From Variovorax sp. Root411 (lineage in GTDB: Bacteria > Pseudomonadota > Gammaproteobacteria > Burkholderiales > Burkholderiaceae_C): a DNA stretch of 64,000 bases. Position 1 is the stretch's first letter, and every line of letters begins with the position of its first letter. Shown here piece by piece: positions 46,235 through 55,859 of this stretch. The stretch is from positions 310,001-374,000 of the forward strand of contig NZ_LMDW01000015.1 in assembly GCF_001425205.1 (NCBI RefSeq), in the 5' to 3' direction. A program made the translations under genes and the position numbers. The notes below the pieces were generated by a model that worked only from the letters and a program-made list of their open reading frames with translations, was not told where the DNA came from and made no database searches.

Positions 46235-49200
46235 TCAATTCGCCACCACCTGGAAGCGCGCGCCGGCCGAGCGCGAGAACACGCGCCGGTCGTACATCGC
46301 CTCGCCGTACGCCGCGGGCACCACGTAGTCGCCCACGTTGGTGGCGCGCGCCTTGTAGGTCACTTCGAGCAGGTCCTTGTTCACGGCCCCGTAGAACACG
46401 ACGCGGTCTTCGCGGATGTCGGCGTACTGCACCTTCCACGAACCGCTGCCGCCCAGGCGCTTCTTCCAGATCGGCGCGTCGGCGTTCGCATCGTCGTCGC
46501 CCACGGCCTGCAGCACCGGCTCCAGCCCACCGGGCAGCACGTCGACAAGCGCCACGTCGTTGATGTTCGCGCGCTCCAGGCTGCGCACGCGCACCCGCAC
46601 CGTGACCTCTTCACCGAGCTTTGCCTTGGCGATCGGGTTGCCCTTGGCATCGAGCACCTCATGGAAGATCTCCAGGCCCTTGTTCACCGGCGTGGCCGGC
46701 ACATTGCGCTCGAAGCCCTGTTCGGCCCAGCTGTAGTACAGGTTGAAGTCGCTGTCATTCGACAGCTTCAGCTTCGCGGTGCCGGCCGGCACCGCGGCGC
46801 GCGTGATCGGGTTGACCGCGCCCAGCGCGAGCGCGGCGGCCTGGCCCTGCGCATTGACTGTCTGCGCCGTGAGCTTGCCTTCCACGTTCTGCCCCACGGC
46901 CTCGAAGTACGAGTCGACCGCGAGCAGCATCGAGGCCGACGACAGGCTGTTGTACCAGCCATCGCGCACCATCGCGCTCATGCCTTCCCACACCGCGGGC
47001 TTCAGCGTCTTCAGGCGCGACGGGAAGTGGCGGCCCACGAGGTGCAGCGTCATGCTGTCGTGAACCAGCGGGTCGTAGTACGCGCCCCAGACGTTGCGGC
47101 GCTGCTTCTTCTCGGTACGCGCGAGCAGGTCGGCCCACACCGGGTTGAGCAGCTCGTTGGCCACCTGCTCCTGCTTCACGAGCTGGTAGCTCGCGGCGAG
47201 GTACACGGCGCCGAGGTCGTCGCTCCAGCCTTGCGTCTGCTTGCTGCGCCATGCTTCGCGCAGGTTGGCCAGCGCGGCCGGCGCGATGATGCCCTGGCGC
47301 GTCAGCAGGTAGGCGGCCTGCGTGCGCTGGCGCCAGCCGTCGAGCGAGCTGTCGCCGCTGCCGAGCCAGCCCTGCAGGTAGGTGTTGGCCTTCTGCAGCA
47401 GGTCTTGCGGCACGGGCAGCTTGTGGTCCTTGGCCTCGACCAGCAGGTGCACCGCGTAGAGCGTCGCGAAGGCATCGGTGCCGGCGCCGGGCCACAGCGA
47501 GAAGCCGCCGTCGGCCGTCTGCCTTGCGCGCAGCTGCACGAGGTAGCGCTCGAAGGTCTTGCGCGCTTCGGGCAGCGGCCCTTGCTCGGCGGTGCGGCCG
47601 CGCGCCATTTCCTTCACCAGCTCGGGGCGGCCCGAGAGCAGCACGGCCGGGAAGGTCTGGCTCGTGATCTGCTCGGTGCAGCCGTGTGGGTAGGCCTCCA
47701 GGTACTGCATGAGGCCGGTCGCGAAGGCCCACGGCGCGGCCGACACGGCCACGTCGCTCTGGCGGAAGTTCGGGTACAGGTCGGCTTGGCTCGAGATTTC
47801 TCCCGCACGCTGGAAGCTGCCGGCCTGCACCAGCGTGACGAAGGGCGATGCGGGCCGCACGCTCACTTCGGTCGACAGGCGTGCGCTGAAGGTCTTGTGC
47901 GTCGAGGTGAACACCAGCGCCGAGGAACCCAACACCGCCTGCTCGCCCGGCTTGGCGCGTACGTTGAACTTCGTGCTGGCTTCGCCGCGCTCGTTGACCT
48001 TGAGCGTCTGTGTGGCGTCGCCCACCACTTCGAGCCCGCCGGAGGCAGTGAGCGTGAGCGCGATGGGCGCTTCCTTGCCCGAGCCCGCGATGTTGTTCGC
48101 GAGGCCCACACCCACCTCGACGGTGTCGCCAGGCGCCATCGCGAGCGGCGCGTTCGGCAATATCACCATGTCGCCGCGCACCACGGTGCGGGTGCTCTTG
48201 GCGGCGGTGGTCTCATCGTTCACCGCGACGGCCATCACGCGCAGGCTGCCGTTGAAGCTCTCGGGCACGGTGTAGCTGAACTCGCGGCTGCCGTTCACAT
48301 CCACCAGCCCCGACCAGTAGGCCACCGGCTTGTCGCGCTTGCGCTTGAACGGGTTCAGGTGCTTGCCGAGTTCGCCTTCGCCGTCGCCGCCGGGTGCGGC
48401 GCCCTGCATGAGCTTCTTGAACTCCGGCAGGATCAGGTCGAGCGTCTGCAGCGTGCCGACCTCGAGCGCGCGCTTCTGGAAGAAGTGCTTCAGCGGATCG
48501 GGCGTCTTGTAGCGCGCCACCTGCAGGATGCCCTCGTCCACCGCGAACAGCACGGCGCGCGTGGGCTTGTCGCTGGTGAGCTTCATCTTCACGGTCTGGC
48601 CGGGCTTCACCAGCTCGCTGCTGGTGAGCTGCAGGTTGGCGGTGCGCTTGGTCAGCGCGGTGGCGAAGGGCACGACACCGTACGACAGCGGGCTCATGTA
48701 GACCTCGTCCGAGGCCGGGTCGCGCACGAAGTGCACGTTGACGTAGCCGGTGCCCTCGAAGTCCTTGGGCAGCACGATCTTCTGCACCGAGGCGGTCTTG
48801 TCGGTCTTGAACCATGCATGGGCGTAGACCTTGTCGCGCTCGATGGTGATAAGGCCGGCGCCGACGTAGGGCGCGCGGATGCTCACCGCAATCTCCTGCC
48901 CCGGCTCGTAGTCCTTGCGGTCGAGCGTGAGCTGCAGCTCGGCATTGCGGTCGAGCGAGCGCGACACGTTGGCGTTGCCCGCCACGCTGTATTCCACGCG
49001 GTTGAGCTCCAGCCCGTCGGCATTGCGCACCACGTAGGCGAAGTTGCCGGGCGCGGCGGTGTCCAGCGCCACGGTGTTGCCGGCGGCAGCGATGGCGAAG
49101 GGCTTCTCGTCGAGCACGATCTCCTTGCGGCGCGACTCGTAGCGGTACAGGCCGCTGTCCTGCTTGATGAGCACCGACAGCACCTTGCGTTCGACGCGCT

Positions 49201-52200
49201 CGATCTTCAGGCCGGGCACGGCCGTCTTCCTGGCCTGCGGATCGATGGCGATCACGGTGGCGTTGCGCGCGGCGCCCTTGCTCACGTAGCTGGTGTCGCC
49301 GTCGACCTTCATGCCGACGAGATAGGGCATGTCGCTCACCAGCGTCTGCGCCTCGGCCGACACGCTGCGCCCACCCTCGGGCTCGAAGGCCTTGGCGAGC
49401 ACGTGCACCTGGTAGGTGGCGGCGTCGAAGCGTGACAGGCGCAGGTCGAACTCGGCCTTGCCGTCGGCGCTGGTCTGTACGCTGCCCAGGTCGTCGACCT
49501 GCTTGTCGGCGGCGCGCTGCGGATCGAAGAAGGCGTAGTCGGTGAACGCGCGGAACACCGGGAAGCCGGGGCTCAGCGTGAGCGTGCCTTCGACCTTGCG
49601 GTCGGGCGCGGGTGTGCCGAACAGGTTCTGCACGTCGATCAGCGCCTTCAGGTCCTTCGGCTTGACCCAGCCTTCGGCAACTTCGCTGCTGAGCTTGACC
49701 GTGACCTTGGTGCGGTCGGGCAGGAACTCCTGCACCTTGACGGTCGTGCTGCCGATCAGCAGGCCTTCGACCTCGGGCGTGCCGGGCGACGATTCGCGCG
49801 GCAGGTAGAGGTTGACCGTGTAGTTGCCGGTGGGCGAGCTGTCCTGCGTGGTGTGGGCGATTTCCGCGGCGCCGCCGGGGCCGAGCTTGAGTTTTTCGCG
49901 GCGCACGCTGAGGCCGCGCGCATCGATGATCTCGGCTTCGAGCGGCAGGTCGCGCAGCGAGGTGCCCCAGTTGCCGGCCTTGACCATCATCGCGATGTGC
50001 ATGGTGTCGCCGGGGCGGTAGATGCCGCGGTCGCTGAAGACGTAGGCCGTCATCTGGTTCGGCACGCCGGCCGCGCGCAGGCCGCCGACGTCGAAGCGCG
50101 AGATGTCGAGCGTGCGGTCGCTGCGGTTGAAGGGCAGGAAGCTCAGGTCACCGTCCTTGCGCACGACCAGCACCACCGGCGCCTTCTCGCGCTGGTAGCC
50201 GGCGAGATTGGGCAGCCTGGCAGCGCCCGTGGCATCGGTGGCCTGCGACGCGACGATCATGCCGTTGCGGCCCCACACCTCGACCAGCGCGCCGGCCACG
50301 GGCTGGCCGTTGGCAATGCTCTGCACGAACACGTCGCGCGTGCCGTCGAGCGACTTCTTGGCGACGATGCCGAGGTCGGTGACGAGCACGAGGCGCTGGT
50401 CGAGTTGCTGCTCGGGGTTGCCGCCTTCGCCGTTGTTGCCTTCTTCCTCGGACGATTGCTCCTGCTGCTGTTCGTCTTCGGGCTGGGCCTGCGCATCGCC
50501 TTCGGGCTTCTTCTTGGCCTTGGGCTCGTAGCCCTGCACCTTGAGCAGGAACACGCCGCGCCGGTCGGCCACGTCATTGCGCAGGTATTCGGCGAAGTCG
50601 ACCGTTTCGTAGTGCGCCTTGCCGGCGGGAATGCTGAGAGGAATCTCCTTCTGGAAGCGGTCGACGAGGTTGTCCGACTGCAGGCCGCCGTAGAACTGCG
50701 GATGCGCGAAGTCGCCGTTGGTCTGCGTCACCAGGTGCTGCAGCTGCTGCGGCAACAGGCGGCCGATTTCGAGTCGGATGCCGGGCAGGTCGCGCACCAG
50801 GATCGGCAGCTTGCGTTCGCCCGACAGTGCGAGCAGCGAGCCCTGGCTCATGATGGTGAGCTCGGGCGCGAAGGTCTTGAGCAGCAGCACGTCTTGCCGC
50901 GCAGCGCCGAGCTGGTAGCCGCCCGGCGTCTTCAGGCCCTTGGCCACGCGCACCAGCAGGTAGCGGCCGCCTTCTGCCTGCGGCATGCGAAAGCTGACCA
51001 TCTCGGTCACTTCACGCTCGCTGGCGATGGGCTGCAGGTTGATCTTCTTCGCGCGGCGCAGCACGGCGTCGGTGATCTTCGCGGGCTCGGCCGACCAGTC
51101 GAACTTGTCGTCGGGGTCGCCCTTGGCTTCTTCCGTGGCGGGCAGCAACCAGGCCTGCACCACGCGCGCCATTTCGCGCTCGTGCACCGGCATCGAGGCG
51201 GTGACGTGCATCACGTGCTCGGGCTCGCCGTTCTCGCCGGTGACGATGGTGGGCTCGATGCCGGCGATGGCCAGGCTGAAGAGGCCGGGAATGTCGACCG
51301 CGCGCGACTGGTCGTTGCGCAGCGCCGGGCCGCCCTTCTGCGCGACCGTGCCAGCCGTGAGGCTGAGAATCGCTGGACGCGTCTTCTCGGGAATCGGCAG
51401 CGGCTCCGACTGCAGGGTGGCGTTGAGGCGCAGCTTGTCGTAGCTGACCGTGAACTTCTCGCTCGCGCACTTGCCGACGCTGAAGAACGAGGTGCTGCAG
51501 GGCTGGTCGTAGGTCAGCACCAGGCGCTTCTCGAACTCGGCGGTATTGACGGGGTGCGAGAAGCGCACCTGGAAGAGGGCGCGGCGTACGTTGGCCTGCA
51601 CCGGGTCCTGATAGAACTCGGCGCTGGCGATCTGGGCGGTGAATTCGGGCGAGGTGAACTCGTACTTGCGCTGCGCCATCTCGATGTGCGGCGCGAGCGC
51701 GTTGCCGGCGATCTGTACCTTGTAGGGCTGGCCGATGGGCCAGTCCTGCGCGGGCAGGAATTCGAGTCGGTTCTGTTTGGTCCAGCTCCAGCGGCCGGCA
51801 ATGGCAGGCTCGATGGTGACGCCGGTGGCCTCCTGGCCGATGCGCGCAATGGGCGCGACCGACGCGGAGAAGTTCATGACGAAGGGGTTCGGCCCCTTGT
51901 CGAGCTCGATCTGCGTGCGCTGCGGCAGCTCGGTCTTCGCGGTGGCGACGACGGGCTCGACGCGATCAGGCGTGAGGCCGTGCCACCACTTCAGCACATG
52001 GGGGCTCGCCATCCAACCGGCCAGCACGAGCAGGAGGAGCAGCACCAGCCACGCCAACCGCTGCTGCAGCCACTGCAATCCGAGCAGCAGGAAGGCGCCG
52101 GCAATGCGCAGCCAGCCCGGGGGTCGCCAGGAACCGATGAGCCCGCGGGCCAGCGGACGCAGGAAGCCGAGCACGCGGCCCAGTCCGGTGAAGAGCACGT

Positions 52201-52240
52201 CGCTGAGCGACGCGAGTTTTCTGTTGGCGACTTGAAGCAT
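46235..52240 (-). CDS. alpha-2-macroglobulin family protein with intact thioester
   Basis: A 2001-residue periplasm-facing protein. A hydrophobic N-terminal region (helices near 47-53 and 64-77) anchors it in the inner membrane instead of a lipoprotein signal. Large MG-domain repeats fill residues 100-1400, and the thioester motif C1521-T-E-Q1524 (PHGCTEQITSQ) is intact in an alpha-hairpin toroid domain (about 1490-1780), followed by a receptor-binding-like C-terminal domain. The bait region cannot be pinned down. A lysine/glutamine-rich acidic linker with many Glu-Gln repeats (about residues 580-605) is unusual. In bacteria A2M traps host or competitor proteases and works with PbpC, whose gene is directly downstream. 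The gene is preceded by a hairpin-repeat-rich gap. Confidence 0.93.
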   Translation of the reverse strand: MLQVANRKLASLSDVLFTGLGRVLGFLRPLARGLIGSWRPPGWLRIAGAFLLLGLQWLQQRLAWLVLLLLLVLAGWMASPHVLKWWHGLTPDRVEPVVATAKTELPQRTQIELDKGPNPFVMNFSASVAPIARIGQEATGVTIEPAIAGRWSWTKQNRLEFLPAQDWPIGQPYKVQIAGNALAPHIEMAQRKYEFTSPEFTAQIASAEFYQDPVQANVRRALFQVRFSHPVNTAEFEKRLVLTYDQPCSTSFFSVGKCASEKFTVSYDKLRLNATLQSEPLPIPEKTRPAILSLTAGTVAQKGGPALRNDQSRAVDIPGLFSLAIAGIEPTIVTGENGEPEHVMHVTASMPVHEREMARVVQAWLLPATEEAKGDPDDKFDWSAEPAKITDAVLRRAKKINLQPIASEREVTEMVSFRMPQAEGGRYLLVRVAKGLKTPGGYQLGAARQDVLLLKTFAPELTIMSQGSLLALSGERKLPILVRDLPGIRLEIGRLLPQQLQHLVTQTNGDFAHPQFYGGLQSDNLVDRFQKEIPLSIPAGKAHYETVDFAEYLRNDVADRRGVFLLKVQGYEPKAKKKPEGDAQAQPEDEQQQEQSSEEEGNNGEGGNPEQQLDQRLVLVTDLGIVAKKSLDGTRDVFVQSIANGQPVAGALVEVWGRNGMIVASQATDATGAARLPNLAGYQREKAPVVLVVRKDGDLSFLPFNRSDRTLDISRFDVGGLRAAGVPNQMTAYVFSDRGIYRPGDTMHIAMMVKAGNWGTSLRDLPLEAEIIDARGLSVRREKLKLGPGGAAEIAHTTQDSSPTGNYTVNLYLPRESSPGTPEVEGLLIGSTTVKVQEFLPDRTKVTVKLSSEVAEGWVKPKDLKALIDVQNLFGTPAPDRKVEGTLTLSPGFPVFRAFTDYAFFDPQRAADKQVDDLGSVQTSADGKAEFDLRLSRFDAATYQVHVLAKAFEPEGGRSVSAEAQTLVSDMPYLVGMKVDGDTSYVSKGAARNATVIAIDPQARKTAVPGLKIERVERKVLSVLIKQDSGLYRYESRRKEIVLDEKPFAIAAAGNTVALDTAAPGNFAYVVRNADGLELNRVEYSVAGNANVSRSLDRNAELQLTLDRKDYEPGQEIAVSIRAPYVGAGLITIERDKVYAHAWFKTDKTASVQKIVLPKDFEGTGYVNVHFVRDPASDEVYMSPLSYGVVPFATALTKRTANLQLTSSELVKPGQTVKMKLTSDKPTRAVLFAVDEGILQVARYKTPDPLKHFFQKRALEVGTLQTLDLILPEFKKLMQGAAPGGDGEGELGKHLNPFKRKRDKPVAYWSGLVDVNGSREFSYTVPESFNGSLRVMAVAVNDETTAAKSTRTVVRGDMVILPNAPLAMAPGDTVEVGVGLANNIAGSGKEAPIALTLTASGGLEVVGDATQTLKVNERGEASTKFNVRAKPGEQAVLGSSALVFTSTHKTFSARLSTEVSVRPASPFVTLVQAGSFQRAGEISSQADLYPNFRQSDVAVSAAPWAFATGLMQYLEAYPHGCTEQITSQTFPAVLLSGRPELVKEMARGRTAEQGPLPEARKTFERYLVQLRARQTADGGFSLWPGAGTDAFATLYAVHLLVEAKDHKLPVPQDLLQKANTYLQGWLGSGDSSLDGWRQRTQAAYLLTRQGIIAPAALANLREAWRSKQTQGWSDDLGAVYLAASYQLVKQEQVANELLNPVWADLLARTEKKQRRNVWGAYYDPLVHDSMTLHLVGRHFPSRLKTLKPAVWEGMSAMVRDGWYNSLSSASMLLAVDSYFEAVGQNVEGKLTAQTVNAQGQAAALALGAVNPITRAAVPAGTAKLKLSNDSDFNLYYSWAEQGFERNVPATPVNKGLEIFHEVLDAKGNPIAKAKLGEEVTVRVRVRSLERANINDVALVDVLPGGLEPVLQAVGDDDANADAPIWKKRLGGSGSWKVQYADIREDRVVFYGAVNKDLLEVTYKARATNVGDYVVPAAYGEAMYDRRVFSRSAGARFQVVAN

Positions 52241-52401
52241 GGAAGCTCCCCCGATGTTTTTGTTGGCGTTCGCGAGTTTGCCGACCGTCTGTGAAGCAAT
52301 GGCGCCGTGTGTGAAGTCCGCGTGAAAACTGCACAGGGCGGCCGGGGCCGTTTCAAGGGTTCATGGTGCGTTTGCTTTGCTGGGTGTTTTTTTCGGGGCG
52401 A

Positions 52402-52493
52402 GTGCGAAGGACACCGGGTGTCCCCCTCCGCGAATGTCCCCCGCTTCGCTCCTCCTTTATTTCGCTGCGGGGGACACCCGGTGCCCTTCGCAC
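52402..52493 (+). repeat. stem-loop repeat family A, copy 1
   Basis: The 411 bases between the A2M and amine oxidase genes (52241-52651) hold two hairpin repeats and nothing else I can name. In copy 1, 25-bp arms (52402-52426 and 52469-52493) match with a single mismatch around a 42-base loop containing TCCGCGAATGTCCCCCG and CTCCTCCTTTATTTCGCTGC. The loop core is shared with copy 2; the arms are not. Confidence 0.75.
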
Positions 52494-52542
52494 AGGACAC
52501 GCTGCTTTTCTTCCGCTCGATCAATCAGTGCTCCGAACGATC

Positions 52543-52628
52543 ACGTCGATGGGGTGCTCTGCGCAGCGAAATATAGGAGGAGGCCGCAGGCCGGGGGACG
52601 TTCGCGGAGCAGAGCACCCCGTCGGCGT
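52543..52628 (-). repeat. stem-loop repeat family A, copy 2
   Basis: The 20-bp arms at 52543-52562 and 52609-52628 pair completely if two G-T wobbles are allowed. The complement of the inner part reads TCCGCGAACGTCCCCCG and CTCCTCCTATATTTCGCTGC, matching the loop of copy 1 in opposite orientation, while the arm sequence (GGGGTGCTCTGC) is unrelated to that of copy 1. It lies 23 bases beyond the amine oxidase stop. Confidence 0.75.
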
Positions 52629-52651
52629 GATTGCACCTCGGACGTGTGTCC

Positions 52652-54295
52652 TCATACCGCCGCTGCGCTCATCCCCGCGAGGTGCCCACGCGTGAACGCC
52701 TCTTCGAAGATCGAGTAGCCCGACCAGTCGGCATGCGCGAACGACAGGCGGCCGGCCACGACGCTGCCGCGGTGTGCGCCGTCCGGCGCGTTGCGCTGCG
52801 AGCCGATTTGCGAGAGCAGTCCCGGTCTGGGAATGGACATGGCATGCCCATAGCGCGTGATGTCGATGCGCGTGGCGAGCGACGGCAGGTCGGAGTGCGG
52901 CACCGACAGCTCGGCAAGCAGATCGTCGCGCCAGCCGCTCCATGGCCGGTCGAGCAGCAGCTTGCGGCCGTCTGCCGTGTCGTAGCTGCTCGGCCCCAGC
53001 GGGCGGTACCAACTGAGCACCGTGCCGCGCGGCGTCGGGTCGAGCGACTGGTGCCGCGCGTCGACGTAGCCGAGGCCGCGCGTGCCGTGGATCACGTTGT
53101 CCCAGCTCGGCGCGGCGCCGTGGCGGTCGGCCAGCGGGCCGCGCAGGTGGATGTTTGCCACGAGCCAGGGCGCGTAGCGCACGTGGGCCGCGGCGTTCTT
53201 CAGCACGGCCGGCGGGTTCTCGACCACGCGCGCGGCGATGAACACGGGCAGCGCGACGATGCAGCGTTCGGCCTGCCAGCGCACGAGCGATTTCGTGGCC
53301 GCATCCCACGCATCGACCTCTACACCGTCGCGCACTTCGGCAATGCGCGTGACGACCTGGCCGGTGCGCAACCGGTCGCCGAGCGGTGTTGCCAGTTGCT
53401 TCGTGAGCCAGCCGTTGCCTTCGGGCCAGGTGAGGATGCCGTCGCGCTCGGGGCTCGAATCGTTGACGCTGCCGGTGGGATCGCCGGGCGCATGAAAGCC
53501 GTGGCGGCTCGCGAAGTAGTGGATGCCGGCCCAGGCCGAGACGTGTTCGATGCCGGCCCCGTAGTCGTCGCGGCAGCAGTAGTCGAGGTACCAGCGCAGC
53601 TGTGCATCGCTGAAACCTTCGCTGTCGAGCCAGCTGGCGAAGGTGATGGCGTCGAGCGCGAGCAGCTCGGGCGTGACGGCGACCTTGAGCGTGGGAATGG
53701 CGAAGTGCGCCGCGTGCTGCATCGCGTCGATGCGCTGTGCGAACTTGCGGTATTGCACGAGCGTGCCTTCGCCCACGCCGTGCATGGGCAGCAGGCCGTC
53801 CTGCCACTCGCCGCGGAAGAACAGGCGCTCCTGCGGGCTGTGGCAGAGCGTGGCCTCGTCGTATTCCCAGCGGCCCGCCACGCGGCGGCGCAGGCCGAGT
53901 TCTTCGAGCAGGTCCTGCACTTCGCGCGCGTCGTCGCCGGGCACGGGCAGGTAATGCGCACCGAGCGGGCAGGCGATGCCGTTGACCATGCCGCCGCGCG
54001 CGTTGCCGCCGGCGGTGTCTTCGAGTTCGAGCAGCGCGAAGTCGTCGATGCCCGAAAGCCGCAGGGCGCGTGCAGCCGCAAGGCCCGCGACGCCACCGCC
54101 GGCGATCACCACGCGTGTGCGTTTCACGATGGTCGGCGGCGAGTTCTTGAGTGCGCCATCGCGCATGGCGTGGCCGCGCGTGACGTCGATGCCGGTGAAG
54201 CCGCCTTCGATGGGCGGTGGCGGCGCCTTGCAACCAGCGAGCGCCAGCACGCCCGCCGCGCCGGCCGCCACCCCGAGGAATTCGCGCCGTTGCAT
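52652..54295 (-). CDS. FAD-dependent amine oxidase-like flavoprotein with Tat/lipoprotein signal
   Basis: A 547-residue exported flavoprotein. The signal has twin Arg (QRREFLG) and a lipobox-like LALAGC (C22). The FAD dinucleotide motif is VVIAGGGVAGLAAARAL near residues 61-77, and a C-terminal FAD-contacting segment lies around 505-530. It resembles the amine oxidase/phytoene desaturase fold, so oxidation of a polyamine or other amine in the periplasm is plausible. Start at 54295 is set by the Tat signal; the upstream extension in the same frame overlaps the neighbour. It follows the aminopropyltransferase by 7 bases and is the last gene of the island. Confidence 0.86.
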   Translation of the reverse strand: MQRREFLGVAAGAAGVLALAGCKAPPPPIEGGFTGIDVTRGHAMRDGALKNSPPTIVKRTRVVIAGGGVAGLAAARALRLSGIDDFALLELEDTAGGNARGGMVNGIACPLGAHYLPVPGDDAREVQDLLEELGLRRRVAGRWEYDEATLCHSPQERLFFRGEWQDGLLPMHGVGEGTLVQYRKFAQRIDAMQHAAHFAIPTLKVAVTPELLALDAITFASWLDSEGFSDAQLRWYLDYCCRDDYGAGIEHVSAWAGIHYFASRHGFHAPGDPTGSVNDSSPERDGILTWPEGNGWLTKQLATPLGDRLRTGQVVTRIAEVRDGVEVDAWDAATKSLVRWQAERCIVALPVFIAARVVENPPAVLKNAAAHVRYAPWLVANIHLRGPLADRHGAAPSWDNVIHGTRGLGYVDARHQSLDPTPRGTVLSWYRPLGPSSYDTADGRKLLLDRPWSGWRDDLLAELSVPHSDLPSLATRIDITRYGHAMSIPRPGLLSQIGSQRNAPDGAHRGSVVAGRLSFAHADWSGYSIFEEAFTRGHLAGMSAAAV

Positions 54296-54302
54296 GACTC
54301 GG

Positions 54303-55859
54303 CTAATGCGCCATGACCTTGCCCCATTCCTGTTCGTAGGTGGTGACAAGGGTCTGGTTCGACAGCCGGTTCACTTCGGCCGGCACACGCGCCATGTCGA
54401 GCGGGAAGTCGAACATCAGCGGCAGCGTGGAGGGCGAGAGAAAACGCAGGCCCGGCGGCAGCGCATCGGGCATGCGGTACGGCCGCCGGCTCGCGATGAT
54501 GTAGCCCCACTCGCCGAAGCTCGGCACGTGCGCGTGGTACGGCGTGGCCGTGAGACCCACGGACTCGATGGTGGACGCCACGGTCCAGTAGCTCTTGCGC
54601 GCCACCAGCGGCGAGGTGGTCTGGATCACCGCGTAGCCACTGGCCGACAAGCGCTTTTCGAGGAGTGCGTAGAAGCTGTTGGTGTAGAGCTTGCCGATGG
54701 CAAAGTTGGTCGGATCGGGAAAGTCCACCACGATGACATCGAAAGTGTCCCCGGGCTGCTGCAGCCACTGGAAGGCATCGGTGTTGACGATCTTCACCTT
54801 CGGCGACGAGAGCGAATGGCCGTTGAGCGCGGCCAGCGTCTCGTGCTCGGTGAACAGCTTCGTCATGTTCGGATCGAGCTCCACGAGCGTGACCGACTCG
54901 ACCGAGGGGTACTTGAGAATCTCGCGCACCGCCATGCCATCGCCGCCGCCCAGCACGGCGACCTTCTTCGGCGCCCCTTGCGCGGCCATCACCGGGTGCA
55001 CGAGTGCCTCGTGATAGCGGTATTCGTCGCGCTCGGCGAACTGCAGGTTGCCGTTCAGGAACAGGCGATGCCCGAGCAGCCCGCGCGTAACGACGATGCG
55101 CTGGTAGGGCGAGGTGGCACTGAAGACGATGCGGTCCTGGTAGAACTTGTCCTCGGCCAGCGTGGTGATGTGGTCAGCCCAGGCGAAGGCCGCGACCAGC
55201 GCGGCCAACGCCAGAAAGCACGCGACCGCATGCGCGCCGACGCGGCGCAGCTCATGGCGGAACAACCACAGCGCCCACACCGCCACGGCCGCGTTCATGA
55301 AGCCGAACAGCAGGCCGGTGCGGATCATGCCGAGCTGCGGCACGAGGACGAGCGGAAACGCCACCGACACCGCGAGCGCGCCGAGGTAGTCGAAGGTGAG
55401 CACTTGCGACACGAGGTTCTTGAGCACGATGTTGCGCTTCAGGATGCGCATCACCAGCGGAATCTCGAGCCCCACCAGCGTGCCCACGACCATCACGAGG
55501 CCGTACAGCAGCAACCGGAAGGCGCTCGGCACGTAGGCGTTTGCCAGGAACAGGATCGCCGGCAACGCACCGCCGACGAGCGCCACCATCAGTTCGATGC
55601 GAAGGAAGTGCGCCGGCAGCTGTCGCTCGAAATAGCGCGAGAGCCATGAGCCCACGCCCATCGCGAACAGGTAGGTGCCGATGATGGTGCTGAACTGCAG
55701 CACCGAGTCGCCGAGCAGGTAGCTGCTCAGCGCGGCCGCGCTCAGTTCGTAGACAAGCCCGCAGGCGGCGACCACGAACACGCTGGCGAGCAGCGCGATT
55801 TCCACGGGTTGCGGCCCCCGCGCATCCGGGGTGCGCGCGGGCAGGGCCGCGCCGCTCAA
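54303..55859 (-). CDS. membrane-anchored spermidine synthase-like aminopropyltransferase
   Basis: About 518 residues with roughly seven N-terminal membrane helices (to about residue 215) and a C-terminal spermidine-synthase domain. The AdoMet-type motif is VAVLGGGDGMAVREIL, and the following acid (ELDPNM) and VDFPDPTN carry the expected substrate acidic residues. Such proteins transfer aminopropyl groups from decarboxylated AdoMet, possibly to membrane-associated targets. The start is uncertain: a TTG at 55859 overlaps the DUF350 stop (TTGA), while a GTG at 55805 is another option. The speH gene at 41219 could supply the co-substrate. Confidence 0.84.
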   Translation of the reverse strand: MSGAALPARTPDARGPQPVEIALLASVFVVAACGLVYELSAAALSSYLLGDSVLQFSTIIGTYLFAMGVGSWLSRYFERQLPAHFLRIELMVALVGGALPAILFLANAYVPSAFRLLLYGLVMVVGTLVGLEIPLVMRILKRNIVLKNLVSQVLTFDYLGALAVSVAFPLVLVPQLGMIRTGLLFGFMNAAVAVWALWLFRHELRRVGAHAVACFLALAALVAAFAWADHITTLAEDKFYQDRIVFSATSPYQRIVVTRGLLGHRLFLNGNLQFAERDEYRYHEALVHPVMAAQGAPKKVAVLGGGDGMAVREILKYPSVESVTLVELDPNMTKLFTEHETLAALNGHSLSSPKVKIVNTDAFQWLQQPGDTFDVIVVDFPDPTNFAIGKLYTNSFYALLEKRLSASGYAVIQTTSPLVARKSYWTVASTIESVGLTATPYHAHVPSFGEWGYIIASRRPYRMPDALPPGLRFLSPSTLPLMFDFPLDMARVPAEVNRLSNQTLVTTYEQEWGKVMAH

